DNA of 18,163 bases from an uncultured Eubacteriales bacterium (GCA_934444895.1 CAKSDA010000022.1:1-18163), one strand, 5' to 3'. Numbered from the stretch's first letter, positions 7,542 through 15,896 are shown. Translations and numbers: made by a program. Notes: generated by a model not told the origin, from the sequence alone.

Positions 7542-7644
7542 AAAAATCACCTCCCATAAAATAAGTTTACCCAAATTAAGGCCGGGATATTTAATATTAC
7601 TTAGTAGGCATAAATTTCCATAGGCTGACGCCGATGATTTGGGA

Positions 7645-7669
7645 TAAACCGTAAAAAAATGTCGGTTTA
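7645..7669. promoter_or_regulatory. Inverted repeat overlapping the dnaD promoter -35
   Basis: TAAACCG (7645-7651) and CGGTTTA (7663-7669) are perfect 7-base arms around an 11-base A-rich spacer. The right arm overlaps the -35 TTTACA (7666-7671). The dyad spacing of 18 bases centre to centre would suit a dimeric regulator, but no regulator is identified. Confidence 0.4.
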
Positions 7670-7694
7670 CAAAACACTTAAAATCTGATATACT
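7666..7694 (+). promoter_or_regulatory. Sigma-A type promoter for the dnaD/helicase loader pair
   Basis: TTTACA (7666-7671), 17 bases, TATACT (7689-7694), with TG-A before the -10 (extended -10). Predicted start is near 7701. A second good -10, TGGTATAAT (7701-7709), lies just downstream but lacks a clear -35. Confidence 0.72.
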
Positions 7695-7727
7695 GTTTAA
7701 TGGTATAATGTCTTAAGGGGGATTTAA

Positions 7728-7750
7728 GGGAAAAGGGTTTTCCCGTTTTT
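7728..7750 (+). promoter_or_regulatory. Terminator-like hairpin in the dnaD leader
   Basis: GGGAAAA (7728-7734) pairs with TTTTCCC (7738-7744) around GGG and is followed by GTTTTT (7745-7750). It ends 6 bases before the dnaD ATG. It has the form of a weak intrinsic terminator or a structure hiding the translation start. The 3-base loop is tight and the stem is A-T rich. Confidence 0.4.
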
Positions 7751-7755
7751 CGAAT

Positions 7756-8703
7756 ATGGGATTTAAAATTTGTTTTGAAAAAATGAGCAACAGTTTTTCG
7801 CTTCCTGCAGATGTTGCCGATAAGTGTTTAAAGCTTGCCGGTGCGGTGCAGCTTAGAGTTATACTGTACTGCTTTAAAAATATGTCGGAGGAAATTGACC
7901 CTTCTAAGATTTCAAAAGCCATATCGGTTTCACCCCAGGATGTTACCGATGCACTTATGTTTTGGAGCGAACTTGGGATTTTGTCGTCCGACGGTGAAAA
8001 CCCGGTTGCGGTTAAACAAAATATAAAGGCCGAAAACAAGGTTCATAAGATAATAAAACCGGACAGAGCGGAAGTTGCAAGAAGAGGAACTGAATCTCCG
8101 GAAATTGCCTTTTTGTTGAACGAGGCTCAGAAAAAATTCGGCCGAATGTTAAAACAAAGCGAAAGCTCTGCGCTTGTGTGGATGTACGATGATCTGGGGA
8201 TGGACGCTTCGCTTATTTTAATGGTAATTGAATATGCCCTTAAAGCCGGTAAATGCAACATATCTTATATTGAAAAGGTAGCAAAGGATTGGATACAAAG
8301 CGGAATTGAAAGCATTTCCGATGCGGAAAGCAGAATTGTGGAGCTTAATAATGCCCGCAGTGCATGGAATGTTATGAGGGCGGCTTTCGGACTTGATCAA
8401 AGGGCACCGAGCGACTCTGAAGCCAAACTTGCAAAGCAGTGCGTGCTTGAATGGGGTATGAGCCGCGAACTACTTAAAAACGCATACAATATTTGCATTG
8501 ACTCTATTGGAAAATACAAGGCGTCTTACATAAAAACAGTGCTTACTGCGTGGCACAAAAAAGGAATTAAAACTGTAAAGGATCTCGAAAACGCCGAAGA
8601 AGAAAACACCAATCCGGCACCGAAAAAACAAACAAAAAAAAGCAACCAATATTATGCGTCTTATGATATTTCTCTTATGGATAAAATTATAGATGGAGAA
8701 TAA
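7756..8703 (+). CDS. DnaD-domain replication initiation / helicase-loading protein
   Basis: A 315-residue protein of the DnaD/DnaB primosome family, which helps open DNA and load the replicative helicase. The N-terminal part (about 12-100) looks like a winged helix. Two DnaB_2/DnaD-type helical domains follow (about 115-195 and 203-275), each ending in the YxxxV/IxxxW signature: Y171-V175-W179 and Y258-V262-W266. The tail is Lys-rich and probably flexible. The gene ends 2 bases before the ATPase loader gene, so they form an operon. The start is uncertain: neither the ATG at 7756 nor the one at 7783 has a good ribosome binding site, which is odd in this window. Confidence 0.88.
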   Translation: MGFKICFEKMSNSFSLPADVADKCLKLAGAVQLRVILYCFKNMSEEIDPSKISKAISVSPQDVTDALMFWSELGILSSDGENPVAVKQNIKAENKVHKIIKPDRAEVARRGTESPEIAFLLNEAQKKFGRMLKQSESSALVWMYDDLGMDASLILMVIEYALKAGKCNISYIEKVAKDWIQSGIESISDAESRIVELNNARSAWNVMRAAFGLDQRAPSDSEAKLAKQCVLEWGMSRELLKNAYNICIDSIGKYKASYIKTVLTAWHKKGIKTVKDLENAEEENTNPAPKKQTKKSNQYYASYDISLMDKIIDGE

Positions 8704-8705
8704 AA

Positions 8706-9653
8706 ATGGGATATAACAAAGAACTGATAAAATCTGCGCTTGACGAAATAAGAACTAACGGTGAAAAAAAGCGTATTTCGTATGAAAGAAAGAAAGCCGA
8801 AGTTTTAAAAGAAAATCCCAGACTTGCGGAAATTGACCGCGAAATAATGAAACTGGGGCCTATGCTTGGCATTTCGGCTATGGCAGGATACAAAGACAGG
8901 GTACAGGGTATTAGGGAAAAGTGCAAAGCCCTTTCAGAAGAAAAAGAAAAAATACTTAAAAAAAATAAGATTGAGGATTACATTCCCGGCTGTGCAAAAT
9001 GCAAGGATACGGGGTACATAGGCACATCGCTTTGCGAATGTGTTATAAAAAGAGCAAAAGAAATGTCATTTGCCGCGTTGTCCTCTCAAATGCCTATAAT
9101 GGACTGCCGTTTTGATAATTTTTCTTTGGATTATTATTCAGGCGAGGACCGCGTTAAAATGGGCAAGCTTTTTGAATTTTGTAAAAACTACGCCGAAAAC
9201 ATGAACGAAAAATCTGAAAGCGTTATGTTTATGGGCGGAACGGGACTGGGCAAAACTCACCTATCTCTTGCAATTGCCGGAGTGGCTTTGGAACTGGGAT
9301 ACGGAGTAATTTATTCGCCTGCTCAGAATTTAATCAGCAGCCTTGAAAAAGAACATTTTTCATATGATTCTAAGACTCCTCTGCTCGACGATGTTATGTC
9401 CTGCGATCTTCTTATATTGGATGATCTGGGAGCGGAATTTTCAAATTCTTATTCACAGTCTCTTATATATAATATTATCAACACGCGGCTTCTTGCAAAA
9501 AAACCGGTAATTATAAGCACGAATCTTTCCCTTGAGGATTTGGCGGAAAGATATACACCGCGCGTGGCTTCGCGTATTTTCGGATGTTATACGATAAAAC
9601 GCTTTTGCGGCGAGGATGTCAGGCAAAAAAAGCGTATAGAAGAGATAAAATAG
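8706..9653 (+). CDS. DnaI/DnaC-type AAA+ helicase loader ATPase
   Basis: A 315-residue AAA+ ATPase that would load the replicative helicase together with the upstream DnaD protein. The N-terminal third is charged and helical. A zinc-type cysteine set follows (C96, C99, C110, C112). The Walker A motif is GGTGLGKTH (177-185), Walker B is LLILDD (235-240), sensor I is STN (271-273), and R286 or R290 may serve as Arg finger. This order matches Bacillus DnaI, with its zinc-binding N-terminal region and C-terminal AAA+ domain. The ATG at 8706 follows GGAGA at the end of the dnaD gene, so the two are co-transcribed and probably translationally coupled. Confidence 0.9.
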   Translation: MGYNKELIKSALDEIRTNGEKKRISYERKKAEVLKENPRLAEIDREIMKLGPMLGISAMAGYKDRVQGIREKCKALSEEKEKILKKNKIEDYIPGCAKCKDTGYIGTSLCECVIKRAKEMSFAALSSQMPIMDCRFDNFSLDYYSGEDRVKMGKLFEFCKNYAENMNEKSESVMFMGGTGLGKTHLSLAIAGVALELGYGVIYSPAQNLISSLEKEHFSYDSKTPLLDDVMSCDLLILDDLGAEFSNSYSQSLIYNIINTRLLAKKPVIISTNLSLEDLAERYTPRVASRIFGCYTIKRFCGEDVRQKKRIEEIK

Positions 9654-9753
9654 TAAAGCAATATTATAACAAAATAATCGAGTGCAACACAGGCTGCAAA
9701 ACAAAATAGTAATGTTGTGATATTTCATTATAAAATATTTTGGAGAAAAAATT

Positions 9754-9957
9754 ATGAATCAGGAAAAAATTGACCGAATAAATTTTTTGGCACGAAAAAA
9801 GAAAAGCGAAGGGCTTACCGAAAGCGAAGCGGCTGAACAAAAAGAGCTTCGCAGAGAATATATTGAGGCTTACAAAAGAAGTCTTTTATCTCAGCTTGAC
9901 AATATGTATTATATTGATGAAAACGGTAATGAACAAAAAATTGTAAAGAAGCTTTAA
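9754..9957 (+). CDS. DUF896 family protein (YnzC-like)
   Basis: A 67-residue charged, helical protein. The pattern INFLARKKKSEGLTESE at the N-terminus, then QKELRREYIEAYK, is the DUF896 (UPF0291) signature. Bacillus YnzC is the structural prototype; its function is poorly known. The ATG follows TTTTGGAGAA with 8 bases of spacing. It lies 100 bases after the loader gene and 26 bases before the TetR gene. Confidence 0.9.
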   Translation: MNQEKIDRINFLARKKKSEGLTESEAAEQKELRREYIEAYKRSLLSQLDNMYYIDENGNEQKIVKKL

Positions 9958-9983
9958 AACATAAAAATCAAGGGGGAGTTTTT

Positions 9984-10544
9984 ATGCCGAGAGAGCTAAC
10001 AAAACAGGCTATAGTATCATCTTTTATAAAACTTTTAAACGAGCGGCCGCTCAGTAAAATCGCCGTTAAGGATATTGTTGAGGATTGCGGTATAAATCGC
10101 AACACATTTTATTATCATTTTAAAGATATATTCGATTTGGTTGAGTACATATTCAAAATTGAGTCCGAAAATGTAATAAACAAAAACAAAGAGCATCTCA
10201 CCTGGCAGGACGGTCTTATAGAATCGGCTGAGTTTGCCCTTAAAAATAAAAAGGCGATTTATCATGTTTACAATTCAGTAAACAGGGCGCAGCTTGAGGG
10301 ATATATTGACAGTATAGCAGATGATCTTATGCGGGATTTTGTAATGGCGCAGGGCGCTGATCTTAATGTTTCGGAAGCTGATATAAATTGCATTTCGCTT
10401 TTTTATAAGCATGCTATTGTGGGAAGCATTATGGAATGGATTCAAAAAGGTATGAAAGACAACGCAGAGGACACGATACACAGAATAGGAAAGTTGTTTG
10501 ACGGAAATATAAGAGAGGCTCTTTTAAGGGCGTGCAAACAATAA
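9984..10544 (+). CDS. TetR/AcrR family transcriptional regulator
   Basis: A 186-residue regulator with an N-terminal TetR helix-turn-helix at about 6-52: VKDIVEDCGINRNTFYYHF is the turn and recognition helix with the family-typical TFYYHF. The C-terminal helical domain resembles the Firmicutes TetR_C_8 group (DhaS-like). It would bind a small ligand and release an operator. The ATG follows AAGGGGGAG. The next genes downstream encode a DUF308 membrane protein, an MMPL transporter and a secreted heptad protein, so this gene is the natural candidate repressor of that set; this is inferred from position only. It may be co-transcribed with DUF896. Confidence 0.9.
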   Translation: MPRELTKQAIVSSFIKLLNERPLSKIAVKDIVEDCGINRNTFYYHFKDIFDLVEYIFKIESENVINKNKEHLTWQDGLIESAEFALKNKKAIYHVYNSVNRAQLEGYIDSIADDLMRDFVMAQGADLNVSEADINCISLFYKHAIVGSIMEWIQKGMKDNAEDTIHRIGKLFDGNIREALLRACKQ

Positions 10545-10679
10545 AAATCAAGTAAAAAGCAAAAAGCTAACAATAAATTATGTATAATTATGTATAATAA
10601 AAATAAGCAAAAGCAATAAATCGTAAATTAAAATAAGTAAAAAACAATAAAGTTTTAAAACAATAAAAAACAAAAAATT

Positions 10680-10730
10680 AGTCAAAAGAGGCTCTGTGCA
10701 CATTTTTTTAGCACAGAGCCTCTTTTGACT
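10680..10730. terminator. Perfect 20-base inverted repeat, probable terminator after the TetR gene
   Basis: Arms 10680-10699 and 10711-10730 are exact reverse complements around an 11-base loop containing seven Ts. The stem is GC-rich in its core (GAGGCTCTGTGC). On the plus strand the following bases are only moderately T-rich (GTTTAAAATATTTC). On the minus strand the U tract is better, although no minus-strand gene is near. The spacer 10545-10679 is A-rich with short repeats (TATGTATAAT twice) and holds no gene. Confidence 0.7.
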
Positions 10731-10731
10731 G

Positions 10732-10759
10732 TTTAAAATATTTCTTAAAAATATATAAT
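10732..10759 (+). promoter_or_regulatory. Possible promoter of the DUF308-MMPL-heptad operon
   Basis: A perfect -10 TATAAT (10754-10759) has only a weak -35 TTTAAA (10732-10737) at 16 bases. TTGACT inside the hairpin arm (10725-10730) is too far away (23 bases). A weak -35 would be consistent with a regulated promoter. Confidence 0.4.
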
Positions 10760-10801
10760 GGTGATGGTGAAAATCAAGATGATGAAAGTGGGGATGATGA
10801 T

Positions 10802-11386
10802 ATGAAATTAATAAAAGAAGCAAAAGCGGCTTATATCGCTGTTTCTGCTGTTATGATAATTTTGGGACTTGTATTTGTTTTGTTCCCTCAAATTTCGGCC
10901 CTTGCGATATGCTACATTGTCGGAGCCGGCGTTACCGTCTTCGGTATAGTGAAGCTGATAGGATACTTCTCTAAGGATCCGTTCAGGTTGGCTTTCCAAT
11001 TTGATTTTGCTCTTGGAATTTTTGCAATAATCGCCGGAGCGCTGATGCTTATTCATCCGGTTAATATTGTAAAGAGCGTTCCGATAATAATCGGTGTGTT
11101 TATTATAATGGACGGTGCGTTTAAACTTCAAACCGCGTTTGACGCAAAGGCGTTTGGTATGAGCGCATGGTGGAGTATTTTGTGTCTTGCGATAATTACC
11201 TGCCTTGGAGGACTTGTTTTGGTAATAAACCCGTTTGAGAGTGCTGCCGCGCTTATAGTTCTTCTTGGAATTACGCTTATAATAGATGGTATTCAGAATT
11301 TGTGCGTAACTGCATATACAGTTAAAATAATAGAAAACAAAGATAATTCTTATTCCGACGATTATATCATTAATGAAAAGAGGTAA
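10802..11386 (+). CDS. DUF308 (HdeD-like) membrane protein
   Basis: A 194-residue integral membrane protein with about six hydrophobic helices arranged as three repeated pairs (about 8-55, 65-105 and 122-172). Each pair holds the HdeD/DUF308-type pattern of a GxxxLxxP-like turn, as in LGLVFVLFPQ, GALMLIHPV and GGLVLVINPF. HdeD is linked to acid stress in Enterobacteria, but function in Firmicutes is unknown. The C-terminal tail is charged and probably cytoplasmic. The ATG at 10802 has only GTGGGGA as ribosome binding site. It is first in an operon; its stop lies 8 bases before the MMPL start, and its last codons supply the next ribosome binding site. Confidence 0.88.
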   Translation: MKLIKEAKAAYIAVSAVMIILGLVFVLFPQISALAICYIVGAGVTVFGIVKLIGYFSKDPFRLAFQFDFALGIFAIIAGALMLIHPVNIVKSVPIIIGVFIIMDGAFKLQTAFDAKAFGMSAWWSILCLAIITCLGGLVLVINPFESAAALIVLLGITLIIDGIQNLCVTAYTVKIIENKDNSYSDDYIINEKR

Positions 11387-11394
11387 GTGATCAT

Positions 11395-13524
11395 ATGTTA
11401 AAATTCGGCAAGGGCGTTGTAAAATGCAGAGTTTTAATTGTGGTTCTGGCAATTTTACTTATTATTCCTTCGGTTTACGGAATGGCTAAGACAAGAATTA
11501 ACTACGATATGCTTAACTATCTTCCGGACAGTATGGATACCGTTAAGGGACAGGACATACTTATGGATGACTTCGGAAAGGGAGCCTTTTCGCTTGTCAT
11601 TGTAAAAGGAATGGAAGCTAAACAGGTTTCAGCTTTAAAAGAAAAGGTTGAAAAAATCGACAATGTTGATTCGGTTATTTGGTATGATTCTTTGGCTGAT
11701 ATTTCAGTGCCGATGGAGATGCTTCCTGAAAAGTACTACGATGTGTTTAACCATGGCGATGAAACCTTAATGGCTGTATTCTTCAACACTTCAACAAGTG
11801 CGGATAAAACAATTACAGCTATTCAGAATTTGAGATCAACCCTGGGAAAAGATTGTTTTGTGACAGGTATGTCGGCGCTTGTAACCGATATGAAAGAGCT
11901 TTGTGAAAAAGAAGAGCCGATTTATGTAGGCCTTGCGGTTATATGTGCAACAATCATTATGATGCTTTTCATGGATTCCTTCTTGATACCATTCATCTTC
12001 CTTGCAAGTATAGGAATCGCAATTCTGTGGAACCTCGGTACTAATGTATTTTTGGGAGAAATTTCTTATATAACAAAAGCTTTGTCGGCTGTTTTGCAAC
12101 TTGGCGTTACAATGGACTATTCAATCTTCCTGTGGCACAGCTATTCGGAAGAAAAGCTCCGTTACAATAACGATAAAAACAAAGCGATGGCACAGGCAAT
12201 TGCAAATACCGTAACCTCTGTAGTAGGAAGTTCCATTACAACCATAGCCGGATTTATAGCTCTTTGCTTTATGAGTTATAAACTGGGAAGCGATTTAGGT
12301 ATTGTTATGGCAAAGGGCGTTGTTTTCGGAGTTATAGGTTCTGTAACAACCCTTCCGGCACTGATACTTCTTTTGGATAAGGCTATTGAGAAAACAAAAC
12401 ATAAACCCCTTATTCCGGATATGCACGGCGTTGCAAAATGGATAATTAAACATGCTCCGGTATTTTTAATAGCTTTTGCAATTATTATTGTTCCGGCATT
12501 TTACGGATATCAAAAGACCAATGTTTACTACAATCTCGGCGAGACACTGCCAAAAGATATGGATTATGTTGTCGCGAACACAAAGCTTAAAGAAGACTTT
12601 AATATGGGCAGTACTCATATGATACTGGCAGATTCGAAAATGTCTCAAAAAAATATGAAGTCCATGATGAATGAAATAGATGAAATAAAGGGAGTAAAGA
12701 AAACACTTGGGCTTTCAAGCGTTGTAGGCTCTCTGGTTCCGGAAGAAATTATTCCTTCATCCATTTCAGAAGTTCTTAAGGGCGACAAGTATGAATTGCT
12801 TTTAGTCAGCTCGGAATATGAGCCGGCGAGCGACGAGGTTAATGCTCAGGTTGACAGTATAAACACAGTATTAAAGAAGTATGATAAAAACGGCATGCTG
12901 ATAGGTGAGGCGCCGTGTACTAAGGACCTGATTGAAGTAACCGACCATGACTTTATGGTAGTTGACTGGATTTCCATTATCGCTATTTTCGTAATCATTG
13001 CAGTGGTATTTAAAAATATTTCTCTTCCGGTTATACTTGTTGCGGTTATCGAATTTGCAATATTTATAAACTTGGGATTGCCGTTTTATACCAACACAAC
13101 CCTGCCGTTTATAGCTCCTATTTGTATAAGCACAATTCAGCTCGGCGCAACGGTTGACTATGCGATTTTAATGACCACAAGGTACAAAAAAGAAAGATCT
13201 TTGGGTCAGGACAAAAAAGCGGCAGTTACTACCGCACTTGCAACCTCAATACCTTCAATAATAGTAAGTGCGCTTGGATTCTTTGCGGCAACATTCGGTG
13301 TTGGACTTTACTCCGAAGTTGATATCATAAGCTCTATATGCAACCTTATGGCAAGAGGCGCAATAGTAAGTATGTTTGCGGTAATTCTTGTTTTGCCGTC
13401 AATGCTGCTGCTGCTTGACAAGGTGATTTGCAACACAGGCATGGGGTTTAAATACAACAAAAAACACAGTGTAAAAAAATCAGACCTTAATCAGTCTGAA
13501 ACAGAAAACACTGTAAAAGCATAA
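11395..13524 (+). CDS. MMPL/RND-family transporter
   Basis: A 709-residue RND-superfamily permease of the MMPL type found in Gram-positive bacteria. An N-terminal helix (about 11-30) is followed by an extracellular domain (about 31-175), five helices (about 176-330), a second N-terminal-type helix (about 352-370), a second external domain and five more helices (about 522-678). The two halves each carry the DY proton-relay motif: GVTMDY with D241 and GATVDY with D588. MMPL proteins export lipids, peptides or drugs; the substrate here is unknown. RND-type HDxxGT-like export of cell-envelope lipids is one option. The ribosome binding site AGAGGTAAG overlaps the DUF308 stop. It is co-transcribed with the secreted heptad protein 11 bases downstream. 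Confidence 0.92.
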   Translation: MLKFGKGVVKCRVLIVVLAILLIIPSVYGMAKTRINYDMLNYLPDSMDTVKGQDILMDDFGKGAFSLVIVKGMEAKQVSALKEKVEKIDNVDSVIWYDSLADISVPMEMLPEKYYDVFNHGDETLMAVFFNTSTSADKTITAIQNLRSTLGKDCFVTGMSALVTDMKELCEKEEPIYVGLAVICATIIMMLFMDSFLIPFIFLASIGIAILWNLGTNVFLGEISYITKALSAVLQLGVTMDYSIFLWHSYSEEKLRYNNDKNKAMAQAIANTVTSVVGSSITTIAGFIALCFMSYKLGSDLGIVMAKGVVFGVIGSVTTLPALILLLDKAIEKTKHKPLIPDMHGVAKWIIKHAPVFLIAFAIIIVPAFYGYQKTNVYYNLGETLPKDMDYVVANTKLKEDFNMGSTHMILADSKMSQKNMKSMMNEIDEIKGVKKTLGLSSVVGSLVPEEIIPSSISEVLKGDKYELLLVSSEYEPASDEVNAQVDSINTVLKKYDKNGMLIGEAPCTKDLIEVTDHDFMVVDWISIIAIFVIIAVVFKNISLPVILVAVIEFAIFINLGLPFYTNTTLPFIAPICISTIQLGATVDYAILMTTRYKKERSLGQDKKAAVTTALATSIPSIIVSALGFFAATFGVGLYSEVDIISSICNLMARGAIVSMFAVILVLPSMLLLLDKVICNTGMGFKYNKKHSVKKSDLNQSETENTVKA

Positions 13525-13535
13525 GAAAGGTCGGT

Positions 13536-15623
13536 ATGATTATGAATAAATCCAAATTACTTAAAACTACGGCGGCAATTATGTCCGTAGCGGTTTTAAC
13601 ATTCTCTGTCGGTGCAGGCGCTTATGCAGCAGGAGCCGGCAAAAAAAGTTCAAGCGAAGAGAAAAAAGAAAGCATAGCGGATACAATTTCATCGGTTATC
13701 GACTCAAACCGCTCGGTAGGCAAAGAAGAAACAGTTTATGTTTTGGCTAAAAACGACGGAACGGTTAAAAAGGTAATAGTAAGTGATTGGCTTAAAAACA
13801 CCGATAAAAGTAAAACAATAAACGATAAAACCGAACTTAACAATATCGTTAATGTTAAAGGTGACCAGAGTTACACCATGAATCCGGATAACATGAAGGT
13901 TTGGAACGCTGATGGTGAGGATATTTACTATCAGGGAACCACCGATAAAACATTGCCTGTGGATATTGCAGTAAGCTATAAACTTAATGGCAATACCGTG
14001 TCTGCCGACGAGCTTGCCGGTAAGAGCGGCAAGGTTACAATGAGGTTTGATTATACCAATAATCAGTCAAAATATGTAACTATTGATAACGCAAACGAAA
14101 AAATCTATGTTCCGTTTATTATGGTAACGGGAATGATACTTGATAACGAAAACTTCAAAAACATTCAGGTTTCAAACGGTAAAATGATTAATGACGGCGA
14201 TCGCAGCGTTGTAATGGGATTTGCTCTTCCGGGACTTCAGGAAAACCTTGATATAAGCAAATCGGAATTTGATATTCCGGATTATGTTGAAATCACCGCA
14301 GATGTAAGCAAATTCTCACTTACAACAACACTTACACTTGCAACAAATGATGTCTTTAACAACATTAACCTTGATAATGTTAAAACGGCCGATGATTTAG
14401 TAGCCTCTCTTGACGAACTTCAATCCTCCTTTAATAAATTGGCTGACGGCTCATCAAGCCTGTACGGCGGACTTACACAACTTTTAAATAAATCAGGCGA
14501 ACTTATTTCAGGTATAGATACCCTCTATGCAGGAGCCGCAAAACTTAAAAGCGGAGCCTCAGATTTAAGTGTAGGAGCAGAGGATATTAAAAACGGTCTT
14601 GCAGCAGTAAACGCCAATCTCGGATATTTAGTATCTAACAACGATAAGATAAATGACGCTGCCAAAACAACATTCAACGCTCTTCTAAGTCAGGCAGATG
14701 AAAAGCTTGCAGAAAGCAAACCGGGACTTACAAAACTTACAATTGAAAATTACCAAAAAGTTTTGGGAGACTTAAAGAAATCACTGGATGAAAAAGAAGT
14801 TTATAAATTAGCCTACAATACAGCCCTTGAAAAGGTTACAAGCAGTGTTAATGCAAACAAGCCTGCAATTAAGGCCGGGGTTGAAGCCGCTTATAAAAAG
14901 AATATAACAGAATCCGTACTTAAAGCGGCCGGATACAATATCACTGCTGAGGAATTTGAGAAAAAAGTTGCCGACGGTTCAATTCCCGAGGCAGTTAAAA
15001 CTACTGTATTGTCAGCGGTTGACCAACAAATGAATTCTGCTGAAATCAAGGCTCAAATTGAAAAAGAAACAAACGATAAGGTTCAGCAGCTCATAGATGA
15101 AAATATGAAGAGCAGCGCTGTAACAGATGAAATAAACGGCGCAGTTACTAAAGCAAAGGTTGCCTATGCAAAGGTAGATGCTTTGCTTACAAGCCTTAAC
15201 AGCTACAACGAATTCTATACAAAACTTGCTCTGTATACCGACGGAACATCTCAAATCTATGATGGAACAACCAAACTCGGCGCAGGCTCGGAAAAACTTT
15301 ATGCAGGAACCGAAAGCCTTGTGTCCGGAGCAAACCAGCTGTATAACGGAGTAGGAACCCTTAAAGATGGATCCGCAGCCTTAATAGATGGAGTTAAAAA
15401 GTTAAATACCGGCGCAATGCAGCTTTCAAGCGGAATGAAACAGTTCAATTCAAAAGGCATAAGCAAACTGGTCGGCGCCGCACATGGAAACATCGGAAAA
15501 CTTACAGCAAGGCTTAGAGCTACCGTGGATGTTTCTAAGGATTATCAGAGCTTTGCGGGTATTTCGGACGATATGAGCGGCAGTGTTAAGTTCATTTATA
15601 AGACAGACTCTATAGGAGACTGA
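13536..15623 (+). CDS. Secreted LxxG heptad-repeat protein (YhgE/Pip-like extracellular region)
   Basis: A 695-residue exported protein. Positions 5-10 are basic, 11-31 hydrophobic, and cleavage is likely after AYA (about residue 31). Residues 40-300 form a beta-rich region. Two blocks of nine consecutive heptads of the type LxxGxxx follow (302-364 and 574-636), separated by about 210 charged helical residues. The two blocks could pack as an antiparallel hairpin. The C-terminus ends in a soluble SVKFIYKTD segment, with no membrane anchor or sorting signal. LxxG heptads are known from YhgE/phage-infection proteins and from some MMPL proteins, where they are fused to the membrane part; here they are in a separate protein next to an MMPL protein without them. 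Either ATG, 13536 or 13542, could be the start; AAAGG favours 13536. No clear terminator follows. Confidence 0.85.
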   Translation: MIMNKSKLLKTTAAIMSVAVLTFSVGAGAYAAGAGKKSSSEEKKESIADTISSVIDSNRSVGKEETVYVLAKNDGTVKKVIVSDWLKNTDKSKTINDKTELNNIVNVKGDQSYTMNPDNMKVWNADGEDIYYQGTTDKTLPVDIAVSYKLNGNTVSADELAGKSGKVTMRFDYTNNQSKYVTIDNANEKIYVPFIMVTGMILDNENFKNIQVSNGKMINDGDRSVVMGFALPGLQENLDISKSEFDIPDYVEITADVSKFSLTTTLTLATNDVFNNINLDNVKTADDLVASLDELQSSFNKLADGSSSLYGGLTQLLNKSGELISGIDTLYAGAAKLKSGASDLSVGAEDIKNGLAAVNANLGYLVSNNDKINDAAKTTFNALLSQADEKLAESKPGLTKLTIENYQKVLGDLKKSLDEKEVYKLAYNTALEKVTSSVNANKPAIKAGVEAAYKKNITESVLKAAGYNITAEEFEKKVADGSIPEAVKTTVLSAVDQQMNSAEIKAQIEKETNDKVQQLIDENMKSSAVTDEINGAVTKAKVAYAKVDALLTSLNSYNEFYTKLALYTDGTSQIYDGTTKLGAGSEKLYAGTESLVSGANQLYNGVGTLKDGSAALIDGVKKLNTGAMQLSSGMKQFNSKGISKLVGAAHGNIGKLTARLRATVDVSKDYQSFAGISDDMSGSVKFIYKTDSIGD

Positions 15624-15684
15624 TTGTAAATACAAACTTAAATCCGATTAAAAATCCGATTATTAAACTAATTTTAGATTATGA

Positions 15685-15768
15685 ATTCCAGTTTGCCTAA
15701 GGCAGAGCTGTCGATAACCAGGCTTAAATAGCTTGCAACTCGCAAAAAGCCATGTAATCGGCAGGAAT
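15685..15768. other. Possible folded element in a gene-free spacer
   Basis: ATTCC (15685-15689) and TGCC (15694-15697) can pair with GGCA-GGAAT (15760-15768). Inside, GGCTT (15721-15725) can pair with AAGCC (15747-15751) and TTGC with GCAA (15733-15745). This gives a nested fold, but the stems are short and I recognise no RNA family. It lies between the heptad gene and the rimP promoter. Upstream, 15640-15665 holds AATCCGATTA twice. No gene is seen in 15624-15812. Confidence 0.25.
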
Positions 15769-15812
15769 GTTTGAAGTCCGTATTTGCAATTTACAAAAAA
15801 TTTAAAAAGTTC

Positions 15813-15841
15813 TTGATTTTAGGCGAAATGTGTGGTATACT
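15813..15841 (+). promoter_or_regulatory. Promoter of the rimP-nusA operon
   Basis: TTGATT (15813-15818), 17 bases, TATACT (15836-15841), with TG-G before the -10 (extended -10). Predicted start is near 15848, which gives a leader of about 350 bases before rimP. Confidence 0.8.
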
Positions 15842-15865
15842 ACCTATAGTCAAGATGTAGTTTAA

Positions 15866-15895
15866 GGAGAGTGGGGCGACCCGCTCTCTGCTTTT
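15866..15895 (+). terminator. Terminator-like leader hairpin of the rimP-nusA operon (putative attenuator)
   Basis: Bases 15866-15875 pair with 15880-15889 (10 pairs, two of them G-U) around a GCGA tetraloop of the GNRA type, followed by GCTTTTT (15890-15896). It starts about 20 bases after the predicted transcription start, so it would end a transcript of about 50 bases. Similar hairpins precede rimP in other Firmicutes; in Bacillus subtilis NusA is reported to autoregulate through such a leader. Regulation here is inferred. Confidence 0.72.
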
Positions 15896-15896
15896 T

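Noticed and set aside
10557..10675. A-rich repeated stretch considered as a CRISPR or satellite array
   Set aside because: The units are short and irregular (simple A-rich sequence), without spacers of constant length or cas genes.
10757..10801. Acidic in-frame extension before the DUF308 start
   Set aside because: The frame is open upstream but contains no start codon in that frame; the GAT repeats look like chance or simple sequence.
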